A DNA stretch of 18,032 nt from JAIVGV01 sp035295985. Its GTDB lineage: Bacteria > Acidobacteriota > Blastocatellia > Pyrinomonadales > Pyrinomonadaceae. Under the pieces are notes generated by a model. That model was not told the origin of the DNA, searched no databases, and was given only the letters and a program-made list of their open reading frames with translations. Position 1 is the first letter of the stretch; every line of letters starts with the position of its first letter. Location of the stretch: the NCBI GenBank assembly GCA_035295985.1, contig DATHBT010000136.1, forward strand, positions 1-18,032, read 5' to 3'. The position numbers and the translations under genes are program-made. Below, in pieces: positions 1 to 7,269 of the stretch.

Positions 1-479
1 AGGCGCGGCGGGAGCCTTCGCGTCTCAAGCAGCTCGCCCGGCGCGAGCGTGTTGAAGTCGCCGGCGAGCAGGTGGAAGCCCTCGTCGCGGTGCTGCGCGA
101 TCCAGGCGAGCAGCGCGCGCATCTCGCGCATACGACGCCGCTCCGTGATGGCCGAGTGCACGGCGCTCAGGTGGACGCCGTACACGCGCAGGTTCAGCCC
201 CTCGGGCACGATCTCCATGAAGGCGCGGCGCGACCCACGCGGCCAGTGCCACTCGTGGTGCGCGACGGGTAGGCGGCTCAGGTACGCGAGCGAGTGATCT
301 GCGCGCGCGGCCCAGAACTGCATGTCGGTTCCGGCGGATAGCTGCCGGACGACTTCCGGCCGCGTCGCCTCCTGCAGGACGACTATGTCCGCCTGGCAGG
401 CGCGCACGACCGCCGACAACTCGCGCTCGCGTCCCGCGCCGCCGTAGCGGATGTTGTAGCTGAGCAGTTTCAGGATCAC
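1..479 (-). CDS. Endonuclease/exonuclease/phosphatase family protein (3' end cut by window edge)
   Basis: The reading frame starts at GTG 479 and runs off the left edge of the window, giving about 159 residues of the N-terminal part. It begins VILKLLSYNIRYGG, then has VVLQEAT (the metal-binding Glu of the family), VYGVHLSA and LLAGDFNT. In that order these are the conserved blocks of the DNase I-like endonuclease/exonuclease/phosphatase fold, which hydrolyses phosphodiester or phosphomonoester bonds with a divalent metal. The start is fixed because an in-frame TAA lies two codons upstream of the GTG; only a weak purine stretch precedes it. No signal peptide is visible, so a cytoplasmic protein is likely. 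The substrate cannot be told: DNA, nucleotide and phospholipid enzymes share this fold. The C-terminal catalytic His block lies outside the window. The gene stands alone, 268 bases downstream of the ADOP permease stop. Confidence 0.85.
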   Translation of the reverse strand, partial: MILKLLSYNIRYGGAGRERELSAVVRACQADIVVLQEATRPEVVRQLSAGTDMQFWAARADHSLAYLSRLPVAHHEWHWPRGSRRAFMEIVPEGLNLRVYGVHLSAVHSAITERRRMREMRALLAWIAQHRDEGFHLLAGDFNTLAPGELLETRRLPPR

Positions 480-497
480 GGACTCTTACGGGGCAGA

Positions 498-556
498 CAG
501 TTTTCGATGTTGAGTCTTCTGTTTTCAGCAAAACGACTTGTCTCGACTGAAAACTG
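498..556. repeat. Inverted repeat of the CTGAAAAC word in the leader of the phosphatase-fold gene
   Basis: GTTTTCAG at 521-528 is the exact reverse complement of CTGAAAAC at 547-554 (18-base loop). CAGTTTTC at 498-505 is the exact reverse complement of GAAAACTG at 549-556. The right-hand block 547-556 can therefore pair with either left block but not both. The element lies just upstream of the GTG start at 479. The same word recurs at 3929-3936 and, inverted, at 8537-8544. The rest of the 480-747 spacer shows no clear gene, promoter or terminator. Confidence 0.6.
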
Positions 557-747
557 AATCCGCAAAGCGGGTCGTGTTGCGGGTGGTAGTGTTGCAAAAA
601 AATCCCAATCGCACCAGATATTAAGGAGGGGCTCCGAGGAAAGGGGGGCTGCCGGGAAGTCTAAGGGTGAGCTTTTCCGCCGCCGGTGCGGGCGTCACGG
701 GCGAATGATTAGAATTATGTAGAAGTATTTAACGGAGAGGTGTCGCC

Positions 748-3384
748 TCACTCGGCCCGCAGCGCGATCAGCGGATCGACCTTCGTCGCCCGCCGCGCCG
801 GCAGCAGGCAGGCGAGCAGCGCGACCGCGCCGAGCAGCGCGGCGGCGGCCGCGAACGTCGCCGGGTCGGTCGGCCTCACGCCGTAGAGCAGGCTCTCCAG
901 CACGCGCGTCAGCGCGGCGGCGCCGAAGAGACCGAGGGCGAGCCCGGCCACAGTCAGGCGCAGGCTCTGGGCCATGACGAGTCCGAGCACGTGACGCGCC
1001 TGCGCGCCCAGCGCCATGCGCACGCCGATCTCGTGCCTGCGCTGCGTGACGTAATACGCGGTGACGCCGTAGATGCCGACCAAAGACAGGAGGAGCGCGA
1101 GGAGCGCGAAGGCCCCGACCAGCAGCGTCGAGGCGCGCCGCTCGGCGAGGGCCGCGGCCACGACGTCACGCATCGGCCGCACGTTATAGACGGGGATGGC
1201 CTTGTCGAGCGCGTGGATCTCGTTGCGGGCCGCGGCGACGAGCGACGCCGGGTCGGCCGACGAGCGCACGACGAGCGAGAGGCTGCCCCAGTTCGGGTCC
1301 TGCGCGTAGGGCACGTACATCTGCGGCCCCGCCGGCTCGCCCGGCGCCGAGCGCGTGTCCCCGACGACGCCGACCACCTCGCGCGCGAACTTCTCGTCGC
1401 GCCAGATCGTGATGCGCTTCCCCACCGGGCTCTCGCCCGGCCAGAACCGCCGCGCCATCGTCTCGTTGACGACGACGACCATCGGCGACTTCTCCGTGTC
1501 CTGATCGGTGAAGGTTCGGCCAGAGACGAGCGGTATCTGCAGCGCGCGGAAGTAGCCCGGAGTCGCGGCGAGGTATGAAGCGCCGGCCGACTCTTCGGGC
1601 GTGGCGGGGCGGCCCTCGCGGATGAAGGAGCGGCCGACGTTGAAGGTGTCGCCGCCGAGCGGGAGGCTCAGCACCGCGCCCGCCGACTCGACGCCTGGCA
1701 GCGACCCGATGCGTTCGAGCGCCTGCCGGTAAACTTCGGCGCGCGCCGGCCCGGCCGGGTACTTAGGCCCTGAGGCGGAGATACGCATGGCGAGCACGCC
1801 GCCTGGGTTGAAACCGGGGTTCACGTCGCGCAGGCGCAGGAAACTACGCAGCAGGAGGCCCGCGCCCGCGAGCAGCATGAACGAGAGCGCGATCTCGGAG
1901 ACGATCATGGCGCTCCTCGCGCGCCCGCCCCGCGCGCCCTCGCCGCCCGAGCGGCCTCCCTCTTTAAGTGCCTCGTTCAGGTTGCCGCGCGAAGCCTGTA
2001 GCGCCGGCGCGAGGCCGAAGAGCAGGCCTGTGAAGAGAGAGGCGGCGAGCGCGAAGCCGAAGACCCGCGCGTCGGGCCCGATCTCGCCGAGGCGAGGCGT
2101 GTTCGTCGGGATCAGCCCGACGAGCAGTTGCGTCAGCCACAGGCTGATTAACATCCCGGCCGCCCCGCCCGCGAGCGAGAGGAGAAGGCTCTCCGTCAAC
2201 AGTTGGCGCACGATGCGCAGGCGCGAAGCGCCGAGGGCGTCGCGCACGGCGAACTCCCTGCCCCGCGACGCGGCGCGCGCCAAGAGCAGGTTCGCGACGT
2301 TCGCGCAAGCGATGAGCAGGACGAGCGCCACCGCCCCGAGTATGACCAGCAGCGGCGTCCGCATGTTCCCGGTCAGACGCTCGCGCAGGTTCGTCAGCCG
2401 CACGCCCCAGCCGCTGTTCGTCTCGGCGTAGCCCTGCGCCAGGCGCGCGTTGACGGCGTCCAACTCCGCCTGCGCCCCGGCGAGCGCGGCGTCGGCCTTG
2501 AGCCGCGCGACCACTTCGAGGTAGCGGTTGTCGCGCCGCTCGGCGGCCGGATCGAGCGGGAAGGGGAACCAGATTTCGGTGCGCTCAGGGTAGTTGAACC
2601 CGGGCGGCATGACGCCGACGACCTCCGTGCTCTCGCGGCCGACCATGATCTGTCTGCCGACGACCGAGGGGTCGCCGCCGTAGCGCCGCAGCCACAGGCC
2701 GTGGCTGAGGACGGCGACGGGCGGGGCGCCCTTCTCCGCGTCACCCGGCAGCAGCCCCCGCCCCAGCATCGCGTCCGTGCGGAAGAGCGGGAAGAAGTCG
2801 CCGGTGACGCTCGTGCCGAACACCCGCTCGGCCTCCTCGCCCGCGACGAGCAGCGAGCCGCCGGCGACGAAGCCCGCCACGTGCTCGAACGCATGGCTCT
2901 GCGCCCGCCAGTCGGCGAAATCGGGCACGGACATGTTGCTGTCCGTGATGCCCTTCGAGGGGTTGACGCCCTCGAAGGAGACGATCCGCTCCGAGTCGGG
3001 GTAGGGCAGGGGCCGGAGCAGCACGGCGTTGACGACCGAGAAGATCGCGCTATTCGCCCCGATGCCGAGGGCGAGTGTGACGATCGCCACTGCCGTGAAG
3101 CCGGGGTTCTTCGCCAGCACGCGCACGCCGTACCGGATGTCCTGCAAGATGGTTTCCATCACGGCCCCCGCCCTCGCCTCGCGCACCCGCTCCTTGACCT
3201 GCTCCACGCCTTCGACCTCCAGTAGGGCGGCGCGCCTGGCGGCCGCCGCGTCCATCCCCTCGCGGATCTTCTCCGCGGCCAGCAGCTCCACGTAAGCGCT
3301 GATCTCTTCGCCCAGCTCCCGCTCCACCTCGGGCCTGCGGAGCAGGTTACGCCGGAGGCTAAGAAGGCGTCGCCAGCCCGTCAT
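748..3384 (-). CDS. ADOP-family ABC transporter permease (acidobacterial duplicated orphan permease)
   Basis: The protein has 878 residues. A helical, charged N-terminal region (about 15-75) is followed by LQDIRYGVRVLAKNPGFTAV and a first membrane helix (about 97-121). Then come a MacB-like periplasmic domain, a first FtsX permease domain (about 341-425), another helix near 491-515, a second periplasmic domain, and a second FtsX domain (about 751-878) with RRHEIGVRMALGA. This duplicated MacB_PCD-FtsX layout with the N-terminal extension is the ADOP family. It is called orphan because no ATPase is encoded beside it, and none is seen here. It is presumably an inner-membrane export or mechanotransmission protein with unknown cargo. 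The ATG at 3384 is preferred over an upstream extension because AGGAG precedes it, overlapping the stop of the PadR gene 11 bases away. That spacing implies one operon with coupled translation. Confidence 0.93.
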   Translation of the reverse strand: MTGWRRLLSLRRNLLRRPEVERELGEEISAYVELLAAEKIREGMDAAAARRAALLEVEGVEQVKERVREARAGAVMETILQDIRYGVRVLAKNPGFTAVAIVTLALGIGANSAIFSVVNAVLLRPLPYPDSERIVSFEGVNPSKGITDSNMSVPDFADWRAQSHAFEHVAGFVAGGSLLVAGEEAERVFGTSVTGDFFPLFRTDAMLGRGLLPGDAEKGAPPVAVLSHGLWLRRYGGDPSVVGRQIMVGRESTEVVGVMPPGFNYPERTEIWFPFPLDPAAERRDNRYLEVVARLKADAALAGAQAELDAVNARLAQGYAETNSGWGVRLTNLRERLTGNMRTPLLVILGAVALVLLIACANVANLLLARAASRGREFAVRDALGASRLRIVRQLLTESLLLSLAGGAAGMLISLWLTQLLVGLIPTNTPRLGEIGPDARVFGFALAASLFTGLLFGLAPALQASRGNLNEALKEGGRSGGEGARGGRARSAMIVSEIALSFMLLAGAGLLLRSFLRLRDVNPGFNPGGVLAMRISASGPKYPAGPARAEVYRQALERIGSLPGVESAGAVLSLPLGGDTFNVGRSFIREGRPATPEESAGASYLAATPGYFRALQIPLVSGRTFTDQDTEKSPMVVVVNETMARRFWPGESPVGKRITIWRDEKFAREVVGVVGDTRSAPGEPAGPQMYVPYAQDPNWGSLSLVVRSSADPASLVAAARNEIHALDKAIPVYNVRPMRDVVAAALAERRASTLLVGAFALLALLLSLVGIYGVTAYYVTQRRHEIGVRMALGAQARHVLGLVMAQSLRLTVAGLALGLFGAAALTRVLESLLYGVRPTDPATFAAAAALLGAVALLACLLPARRATKVDPLIALRAE

Positions 3385-3395
3385 GACGGTCGCTC

Positions 3396-3728
3396 CTACG
3401 CGGATTCCAGTGCCTGCGCGATGGCGAGCGCGATCCGCTTCCACTCGCGGGTCTCGGCGTCTAACTGCCTCCGCCCCGCGCGGCTGAGCCGGTAGAACTT
3501 GGCGCGGCGGTTGTTCTCCGATTCGCCCCACGAGGGGACGAGCCACCCGGACTCCTCCATCCGGTGGAGCGCCGGGAAGAGCGACCCCGGCTTGACCTGG
3601 AAGGTGCCGCCTGTAATCTGCTCGATGCGGCGCGAGACGCCCAGCCCGTGCAGCTCGCCGAGCGAGAGCGCCTTCAGGATCAGGAGATCGAGCGTGCCCT
3701 GGAGTAAATTAGTCTGCGTCTGCTCCAC
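3396..3728 (-). CDS. PadR-family transcriptional regulator, acidobacterial type
   Basis: The protein has 110 residues. LLQGTLDLLILKALSLGELHG and the following HGLGVSRRIEQITGG region form the PadR winged-helix start. FQVKPGSLFPALHRMEESGW is the recognition helix with the typical PGSLFPAL box, and RRAKFYRLSRAGRRQL is the wing and connector to the dimerisation helix. PadR proteins are small DNA-binding repressors, often of neighbouring transport genes. The start is GTG 3728, preceded by AGGTGG seven bases upstream; the nearby ATG at 3741 is out of frame. The gene lies directly before the ADOP permease with an 11-base gap, the arrangement typical of Acidobacteriota, so it probably controls that permease and itself. 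A promoter with an overlapping short palindrome lies just upstream. The ligand is unknown. Confidence 0.93.
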   Translation of the reverse strand: MEQTQTNLLQGTLDLLILKALSLGELHGLGVSRRIEQITGGTFQVKPGSLFPALHRMEESGWLVPSWGESENNRRAKFYRLSRAGRRQLDAETREWKRIALAIAQALESA

Positions 3729-3757
3729 CGGCCCACCTCATATAGACGTTCTGTAGG

Positions 3758-3786
3758 AAGATACGGGCGCTCGTATAGAATGTCAA
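3758..3786 (-). promoter_or_regulatory. Sigma-70-type promoter of the padR-ADOP operon
   Basis: On the minus strand there is a perfect TTGACA (3786-3781), a 17-base spacer and TATCTT (3763-3758, four of six matches to TATAAT). Transcription would start near 3751, giving a leader of about 20 bases that contains the AGGTGG ribosome site of the PadR gene. AT-rich sequence here contrasts with the GC-rich surroundings. Confidence 0.65.
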
Positions 3787-3790
3787 TACG
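3772..3790. promoter_or_regulatory. Possible PadR operator palindrome
   Basis: CGTAT at 3772-3776 and ATACG at 3786-3790 form a 5 bp inverted repeat with a 9-base centre that covers the -35 box. PadR regulators usually bind AT-containing palindromes overlapping their own promoter, so autorepression is a reasonable inference. The arms are short and could be chance. Confidence 0.35.
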
Positions 3791-3845
3791 AAATTTCACG
3801 GGCCTGGGATCAAGTTGTGCGGGTGCTCGGTTGCGGGGAATTTAC

Positions 3846-3924
3846 GTAACGCCGGTTACCCGCCGTAACGATCCCCCGAAGCCACGTCAGAGAATCGTTA
3901 CGGCCGGCGACGGTTCCCGAACCG
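3846..3924. repeat. Cluster of GTAAC/GTTAC words and small hairpins
   Basis: GTAAC at 3846, GTTAC at 3855, GTAAC at 3865 and GTTAC at 3897 alternate in orientation. The last two sit in an 11 bp perfect inverted repeat, 3862-3872 with 3894-3904 (21-base loop). A separate palindrome, CGGTTC-CC-GAACCG, lies at 3911-3924. The cluster lies downstream of the nucleotidyltransferase-fold gene and upstream of the PadR promoter. No T-run follows on the minus strand, so it is not a standard intrinsic terminator. Confidence 0.5.
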
Positions 3925-3947
3925 AAAGCTGAAAACCGTCTCTGCGG

Positions 3948-4499
3948 TTAGTCTCCGGTGGCCGCGTCGGCGGCTGCCCCGTCGGTCTCACACGTCTCTC
4001 CGCCACCGCCGATCTGGCCGACGAGCGTCAGGTAGGGCTGGCCGAACAAGCTCTCGCGCACCTGCATGACGAAGTCGCGCGTGGCCTGGATGTTGACGGG
4101 CCGCTTGACCATCGCCATCAGGCGCTCGCGCAGCGGCACGAGTTCGGGCGCGATGTCGGGGTCTTTGTCGCTCAGGGGCTTGGTGTGGACGCCGGGCAGG
4201 TAGAAGCCGTCGAGGATGTAGTAGCTCAGGACCTCGCCGCCGACGAGGGTGAGATCGAGATCGCTCGTACCGGGGCCGTCGCCGTCGAAGGGCGTGCCGT
4301 CCTTCCAGCGCCGCCCGGTGATGGCACTGCCGCGCAAGACCACGCACGTCCCTTCGGGGATGGCCTCGCGCACGACGCGGCAGAACTCCTCGAAGCGCCG
4401 CTCGTCGCCGCCGAAGGCGAGCCTGATGCAGCAGCCGCGCATCTCCTCCTCGGTCAGCTCGGCCTCTCCCTTGTTCTCTTCCTGCTTGTCGTCGGACAT
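3948..4499 (-). CDS. Small nucleotidyltransferase-fold protein
   Basis: The protein has 183 residues. An acidic N-terminus (about 1-20) is followed by VVLRGSAITG (LRGSA at 55-59) and, after a Gly-rich insert, SDLDLTLVGG with D80 and D82. A helix-GS motif followed by a DxD pair is the signature of the DNA polymerase beta-like nucleotidyltransferase fold, which transfers a nucleotide to a hydroxyl group using two metals. A third catalytic acid is not evident, so activity is uncertain. The substrate is unknown; aminoglycoside or toxin-type NTases are possible relatives but nothing shows either. ATG 4499 is chosen because AAGGGG lies about ten bases upstream. The open frame continues upstream only through repeat sequence (4549-4583). 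The tail after about 165 is Gly, Ala and Asp rich and probably disordered. No partner gene is adjacent. Confidence 0.6.
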   Translation of the reverse strand: MSDDKQEENKGEAELTEEEMRGCCIRLAFGGDERRFEEFCRVVREAIPEGTCVVLRGSAITGRRWKDGTPFDGDGPGTSDLDLTLVGGEVLSYYILDGFYLPGVHTKPLSDKDPDIAPELVPLRERLMAMVKRPVNIQATRDFVMQVRESLFGQPYLTLVGQIGGGGETCETDGAAADAATGD

Positions 4500-4548
4500 C
4501 GTTATGACCCCTTGATGGATTTTAGTTGGGCATGTGGGGGAAGAAGAT

Positions 4549-4633
4549 TCACCACAGAGGCACAGAGGACACAGAGGGGGCACGGAGAAAACCGATCTGA
4601 AACCTCTCTTCAGCCTCTGTGCCTCTGTGGTGA
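4549..4633. repeat. Intergenic inverted repeat, 20 bp perfect arms of the CACAGAGG word
   Basis: Arms 4549-4568 and 4614-4633 are perfectly complementary, with a 45-base loop. Each arm is itself a near-tandem repeat of CACAGAGG or its complement CCTCTGTG, and a further CACAGAGG copy follows the left arm inside the loop. It lies between the 3' end of the zinc peptidase gene and the 5' end of the nucleotidyltransferase-fold gene. Similar CCTCTGTG-type repeats are scattered in many bacterial genomes. No transposase, terminal duplication or T-run is evident. Confidence 0.85.
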
Positions 4634-4666
4634 GTGCCGGCCGCTACACTCAACCGAAGCCCTACC

Positions 4667-5518
4667 TCACAGGCTGCGCGCGCCGAAAGTGTCGCCCTGG
4701 CGTATGTCGCCGGTATCGTAGCCGCGACGGAACCAGCGGGCGCGCTGCTCGGAGGTTCCGTGCGTGAAGGAGTCGGGCACGACGTAGCCCTGGCTTTGCT
4801 TCTGTAGCCGGTCGTCGCCGATGGCCGAGGCGGCGCGCAGGGCCTCATCGATGTCGCCCGGCTCGATCAGTCCCCGCCGCGCGGCGTAGTGCGCCCACAG
4901 TCCCGCGTAGAAGTCTGCTTGCAGTTCGAGGCGGACGGAGAGCTGGTTGGCCTGCGCGCCGCGCGAGCGCTGTTGCAGCGAGTGAACCTTGTCCATTGTG
5001 CCGAGAAGGTTCTGGACGTGGTGGCCGATCTCGTGCGCGATGACGTATGCCTGCGCGAAGTCGCCGGGGGCGCGGAAGCGTTGTTCGAGGTCGCGGTAGA
5101 AGGCGAGGTCTATGTAAACCTTCTGGTCGCCGGGGCAGTAGAACGGGCCGACGGCCGCGGTGCCCATGCCGCAGGCCGAGCGCGTCTGCCCGTCGAAGAG
5201 GACGAGGGTGGGTTCGCGGTAGCTCTCGCCGTTCTGGCGGAAGATTTCAGACCACACGTCCTCGGTGCTCGCGAGCGCGGCGCGGACGAACTGCGTCTGC
5301 TCGTCCTGCGCGGACTGCTGCCGACTGGCCGGCTGCTGCGCGGCCGGCGCGTCGCCCGTCCCCACCTGTTCGAGCAGTTGCCGCGGGTCGCCGCCCATCA
5401 AAAGCGCGAGCAGCAGCAGGACGATAGTCCCGAGGCCGCCGCCGACGGCTAGGCCCTTCCCGCCCATGCCGCGCCTGTCCTCTACGTTCGTGCTCTGTCG
5501 CTGACCTTGCCAACGCAT
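4667..5518 (-). CDS. ypfJ: Neutral zinc metallopeptidase, YpfJ family
   Basis: The protein has 283 residues and opens MRWQGQRQSTNVEDRR, the hallmark N-terminus of the YpfJ/Zn_peptidase family. One membrane helix (about 24-42, TIVLLLLALLMGG) anchors it, leaving a Gln/Ala-rich linker (about 55-75) and a catalytic domain outside the cytoplasm. The zinc motif is HEIGHHVQ, with H162, E163 and H166. The later LELQADFYAGLW box supplies the conserved acidic region. FDGQTRSACGMGTAAVGPFYCP with its two Cys is also a family block. The natural substrate is unknown. ATG 5518 is preceded by GGAGGAG about ten bases upstream, a strong ribosome site. The gene is divergent from the sigma-factor gene, and inverted repeat 4549-4633 lies just downstream. 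Length is normal for the family, so the gene looks intact. Confidence 0.93.
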   Translation of the reverse strand: MRWQGQRQSTNVEDRRGMGGKGLAVGGGLGTIVLLLLALLMGGDPRQLLEQVGTGDAPAAQQPASRQQSAQDEQTQFVRAALASTEDVWSEIFRQNGESYREPTLVLFDGQTRSACGMGTAAVGPFYCPGDQKVYIDLAFYRDLEQRFRAPGDFAQAYVIAHEIGHHVQNLLGTMDKVHSLQQRSRGAQANQLSVRLELQADFYAGLWAHYAARRGLIEPGDIDEALRAASAIGDDRLQKQSQGYVVPDSFTHGTSEQRARWFRRGYDTGDIRQGDTFGARSL

Positions 5519-5834
5519 CGTTTTAGAACTCCTCCGCCCGCCTCGCGTAGTTATCAGTACGCACGGCCGGCGCGGCCCGCCGGCCGACGGCGTCGGGGCG
5601 GGACTCGCCGGTTGCGCGTAAAAATGCGACCGGCGCGGCGAGGTCGCGGCACGGCGCCCGCTCGAAATCGAACTTTCCCGGCCACAATTAGCAAGCGGCT
5701 TGCCAGAAACCGACGGGCCGCGCGCCCGTCCCGCGAAATCTTTGTTAACGCAGGCCCTGTGTGCTACGTCTTACGGGCCGGACGGGACACGTGGCGGGCA
5801 GTTCGGCCGCGGCTCTCGGCAAGGGAAGCAGCGA
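5519..5834. other. Divergent spacer between ypfJ and the sigma-factor gene
   Basis: No gene is convincing here. A hairpin with 9 bp arms and one G-T pair, 5607-5615 with 5626-5634, has an AT-rich 10-base loop. The plus strand carries a possible ECF-type promoter at 5747-5770. Promoters for both neighbours should lie in this stretch, but I see no strong sigma-70 box for ypfJ. An open frame that would extend the sigma factor upstream to 5700 lacks a good ribosome site. Confidence 0.6.
5747..5770 (+). promoter_or_regulatory. Possible ECF-type promoter upstream of the sigma-factor gene
   Basis: AAC at 5747-5749 and CGTC at 5767-5770 are separated by 17 bases, matching the AAC-N16/17-CGT layout recognised by many ECF sigma factors. 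Transcription would begin about 60 bases before the ATG at 5835, which would fit autoregulation. The match is short, and no second copy in the window was used to support it. Confidence 0.3.
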
Positions 5835-6431
5835 ATGTATAACGTTGAGGCGACAGGCGAACTGCTCTTGAGCGGACACACGCAACCGACCGCGCCGCGC
5901 GAGGCGGCGGACGAGAGAGGACAGGAGTCGGCGCTCGTCGAGCAGGTGAGGGCGGGCGACCGGGAGGCCTTCGGCCGACTCTACGCGCGCTACGGGCGCC
6001 TGGTCCACGGCATACTCCTGGCCCGCGTCCCCTACGGCGAGGTTGACGATCTGGTGCAGGACGTGTTCATGACCGCGCTCAGAAAGATCGACACGCTGCG
6101 CGACACGGGCAGCTTCGGCCCCTGGGTAGCGATGATCGCGCGCAACCGCGCGATGGATTTTCACCGCCGCTCGCGGGAGACGACGGAAGTCACGGAGGCG
6201 GTCGCGCAGACGCGGGCAGAGCAGCGGGAGGCTGTCGAAGTTTTGAACCTGATCAGGCAACTGCCGGAAGCGTACCGCGAGCCGATGATCCTGCGCTTCA
6301 TCGAAGGGATGACCGGGCCTGAGATCGCGGAGCGGACGGGACTTCAGCCTGCGAGCGTGCGAGTGAACATCCACCGCGGCATGAAAATCTTGCGCGAGCG
6401 CCTGGCGGGCGACGCGGGGAAGGGGCAGTAA
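5835..6431 (+). CDS. RNA polymerase sigma factor, ECF subfamily
   Basis: The protein has 198 residues. Region 2 spans about 33-114: ALVEQVRAGDREAFGRLYAR, then DDLVQDVFMTALRKI (core-binding helix) and PWVAMIARNRAMDFHRR (-10 recognition). Region 4 spans about 137-191: LPEAYREPMILRFIEGMTGPEI, then the helix-turn-helix GLQPASVRVNIHRGMKILRERL for the -35 element. There is no region 3, as expected of an ECF factor directing transcription in response to envelope signals. ATG 5835 is preceded by AAGGGAAG; the longer frame from 5700 adds 45 low-complexity residues and is rejected. The next gene starts 5 bases after the stop and encodes a membrane protein of anti-sigma type, so the two probably act as a pair. 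An AAC-N17-CGTC motif upstream may be its own target. Confidence 0.93.
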   Translation: MYNVEATGELLLSGHTQPTAPREAADERGQESALVEQVRAGDREAFGRLYARYGRLVHGILLARVPYGEVDDLVQDVFMTALRKIDTLRDTGSFGPWVAMIARNRAMDFHRRSRETTEVTEAVAQTRAEQREAVEVLNLIRQLPEAYREPMILRFIEGMTGPEIAERTGLQPASVRVNIHRGMKILRERLAGDAGKGQ

Positions 6432-6436
6432 AGAAG

Positions 6437-7150
6437 ATGAGCGACTACCTCTGGGACAAGACCGGCGAGCCTGACGCGGAGACCGAGCGTCTGGAAAATC
6501 TGCTGGGCCAACTGCGCTTCCAGCCGACGCCCTTCGACCTGCCCGCGGAAATACCCGCGCGCGAGCCGCGCCCCGCGCCCCTGCCCCGCAGCGTCTTCAC
6601 CTGGCCGCGCCTCGCCCTCGCCGCCTCGCTCACGCTCGCCATGCTCGCTGGCGCGTGGCTGATGCTCAGACAGCAGTCGGGCGCGACGAACGGCCCGGCG
6701 GAGATGGCGAAGCAGAATGCTCAGATGAACGCGGGCGGGAAGCAGGTGTCGCCTGCCGCGCCGAAGGCGGATGGAGGCGCGACCGAGACCAAAGCGAACG
6801 ACGAGGGTAAGGGAGATGAGACGCCCGCCGTCGCCCCGACGCAAGGCGACGAGACGCAGCGCGAAGAGCATACGGCTGTCCGGCGTCGCCCGCGGCTGCC
6901 CGACCTCGCCAACAACAGGCCGCGCCGCCTGCCGCATGCCGCCGCGCCGCACAGCAGCCGTGGTGAGTCGGCGAAGCGCCGGGACAACCTGACGCCGCCG
7001 CCGCCGGAACCCGCGCAACGCGAGGAGATGGCGCGGGCCGAGCGCGAGGCCGCCGAGAAGGTGCTCTACGCGCTGCGCATCACGAGCGAGAAGCTGAACT
7101 ACGCGCGCCAGCAGGTGCAGGACACGTCGCGCGGCGAGGACAACCGTTGA
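6437..7150 (+). CDS. Putative anti-sigma factor, single-pass membrane protein
   Basis: The protein has 237 residues. The cytoplasmic N-terminus begins MSDYLWDKTGEPDAETERLE, a motif I associate with acidobacterial anti-sigma-like proteins. It is followed by one membrane helix at about 57-77 (PRLALAASLTLAMLAGAWLML). The outer part is rich in Lys, Glu, Pro and Ala and probably disordered, and it ends in a charged helix (about 195-230, EEMARAEREAAEKVLYALRI). No HxxxCxxC zinc motif is present, so it is not a ZAS-type anti-sigma factor. The role is inferred mainly from position: it starts 5 bases after the ECF sigma stop, where the cognate anti-sigma gene normally sits. It probably holds the sigma factor at the inner membrane until a signal arrives. 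Two exported proteins follow. Confidence 0.7.
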   Translation: MSDYLWDKTGEPDAETERLENLLGQLRFQPTPFDLPAEIPAREPRPAPLPRSVFTWPRLALAASLTLAMLAGAWLMLRQQSGATNGPAEMAKQNAQMNAGGKQVSPAAPKADGGATETKANDEGKGDETPAVAPTQGDETQREEHTAVRRRPRLPDLANNRPRRLPHAAAPHSSRGESAKRRDNLTPPPPEPAQREEMARAEREAAEKVLYALRITSEKLNYARQQVQDTSRGEDNR

Positions 7151-7269
7151 GCCGCCGGGCCGGCGAGACATTCGCCCGACCAGTCGTCCGACTCACAGAG
7201 TCGCCGATACCGAATGGGCCGGGCAGTCAGTCGATTGAATGAAGCAGCAATCTTGAACGGAGTTAAGTG

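Noticed and set aside
25..597. A 190-residue minus-strand frame over the left edge.
   Set aside because: It is Arg/Ala-rich without motifs. The phosphatase-fold gene in another frame of the same strand has all the conserved blocks.
3385..3546. Extension of the ADOP permease upstream to 3546.
   Set aside because: It would overlap the PadR gene by about 150 bases and adds Arg-rich residues unlike the family; ATG 3384 has a ribosome site.
4500..4583. N-terminal extension of the nucleotidyltransferase-fold protein upstream to 4583.
   Set aside because: Part of the extension is encoded by the inverted repeat at 4549-4633, and the ATG at 4499 has a good AAGGGG ribosome site.
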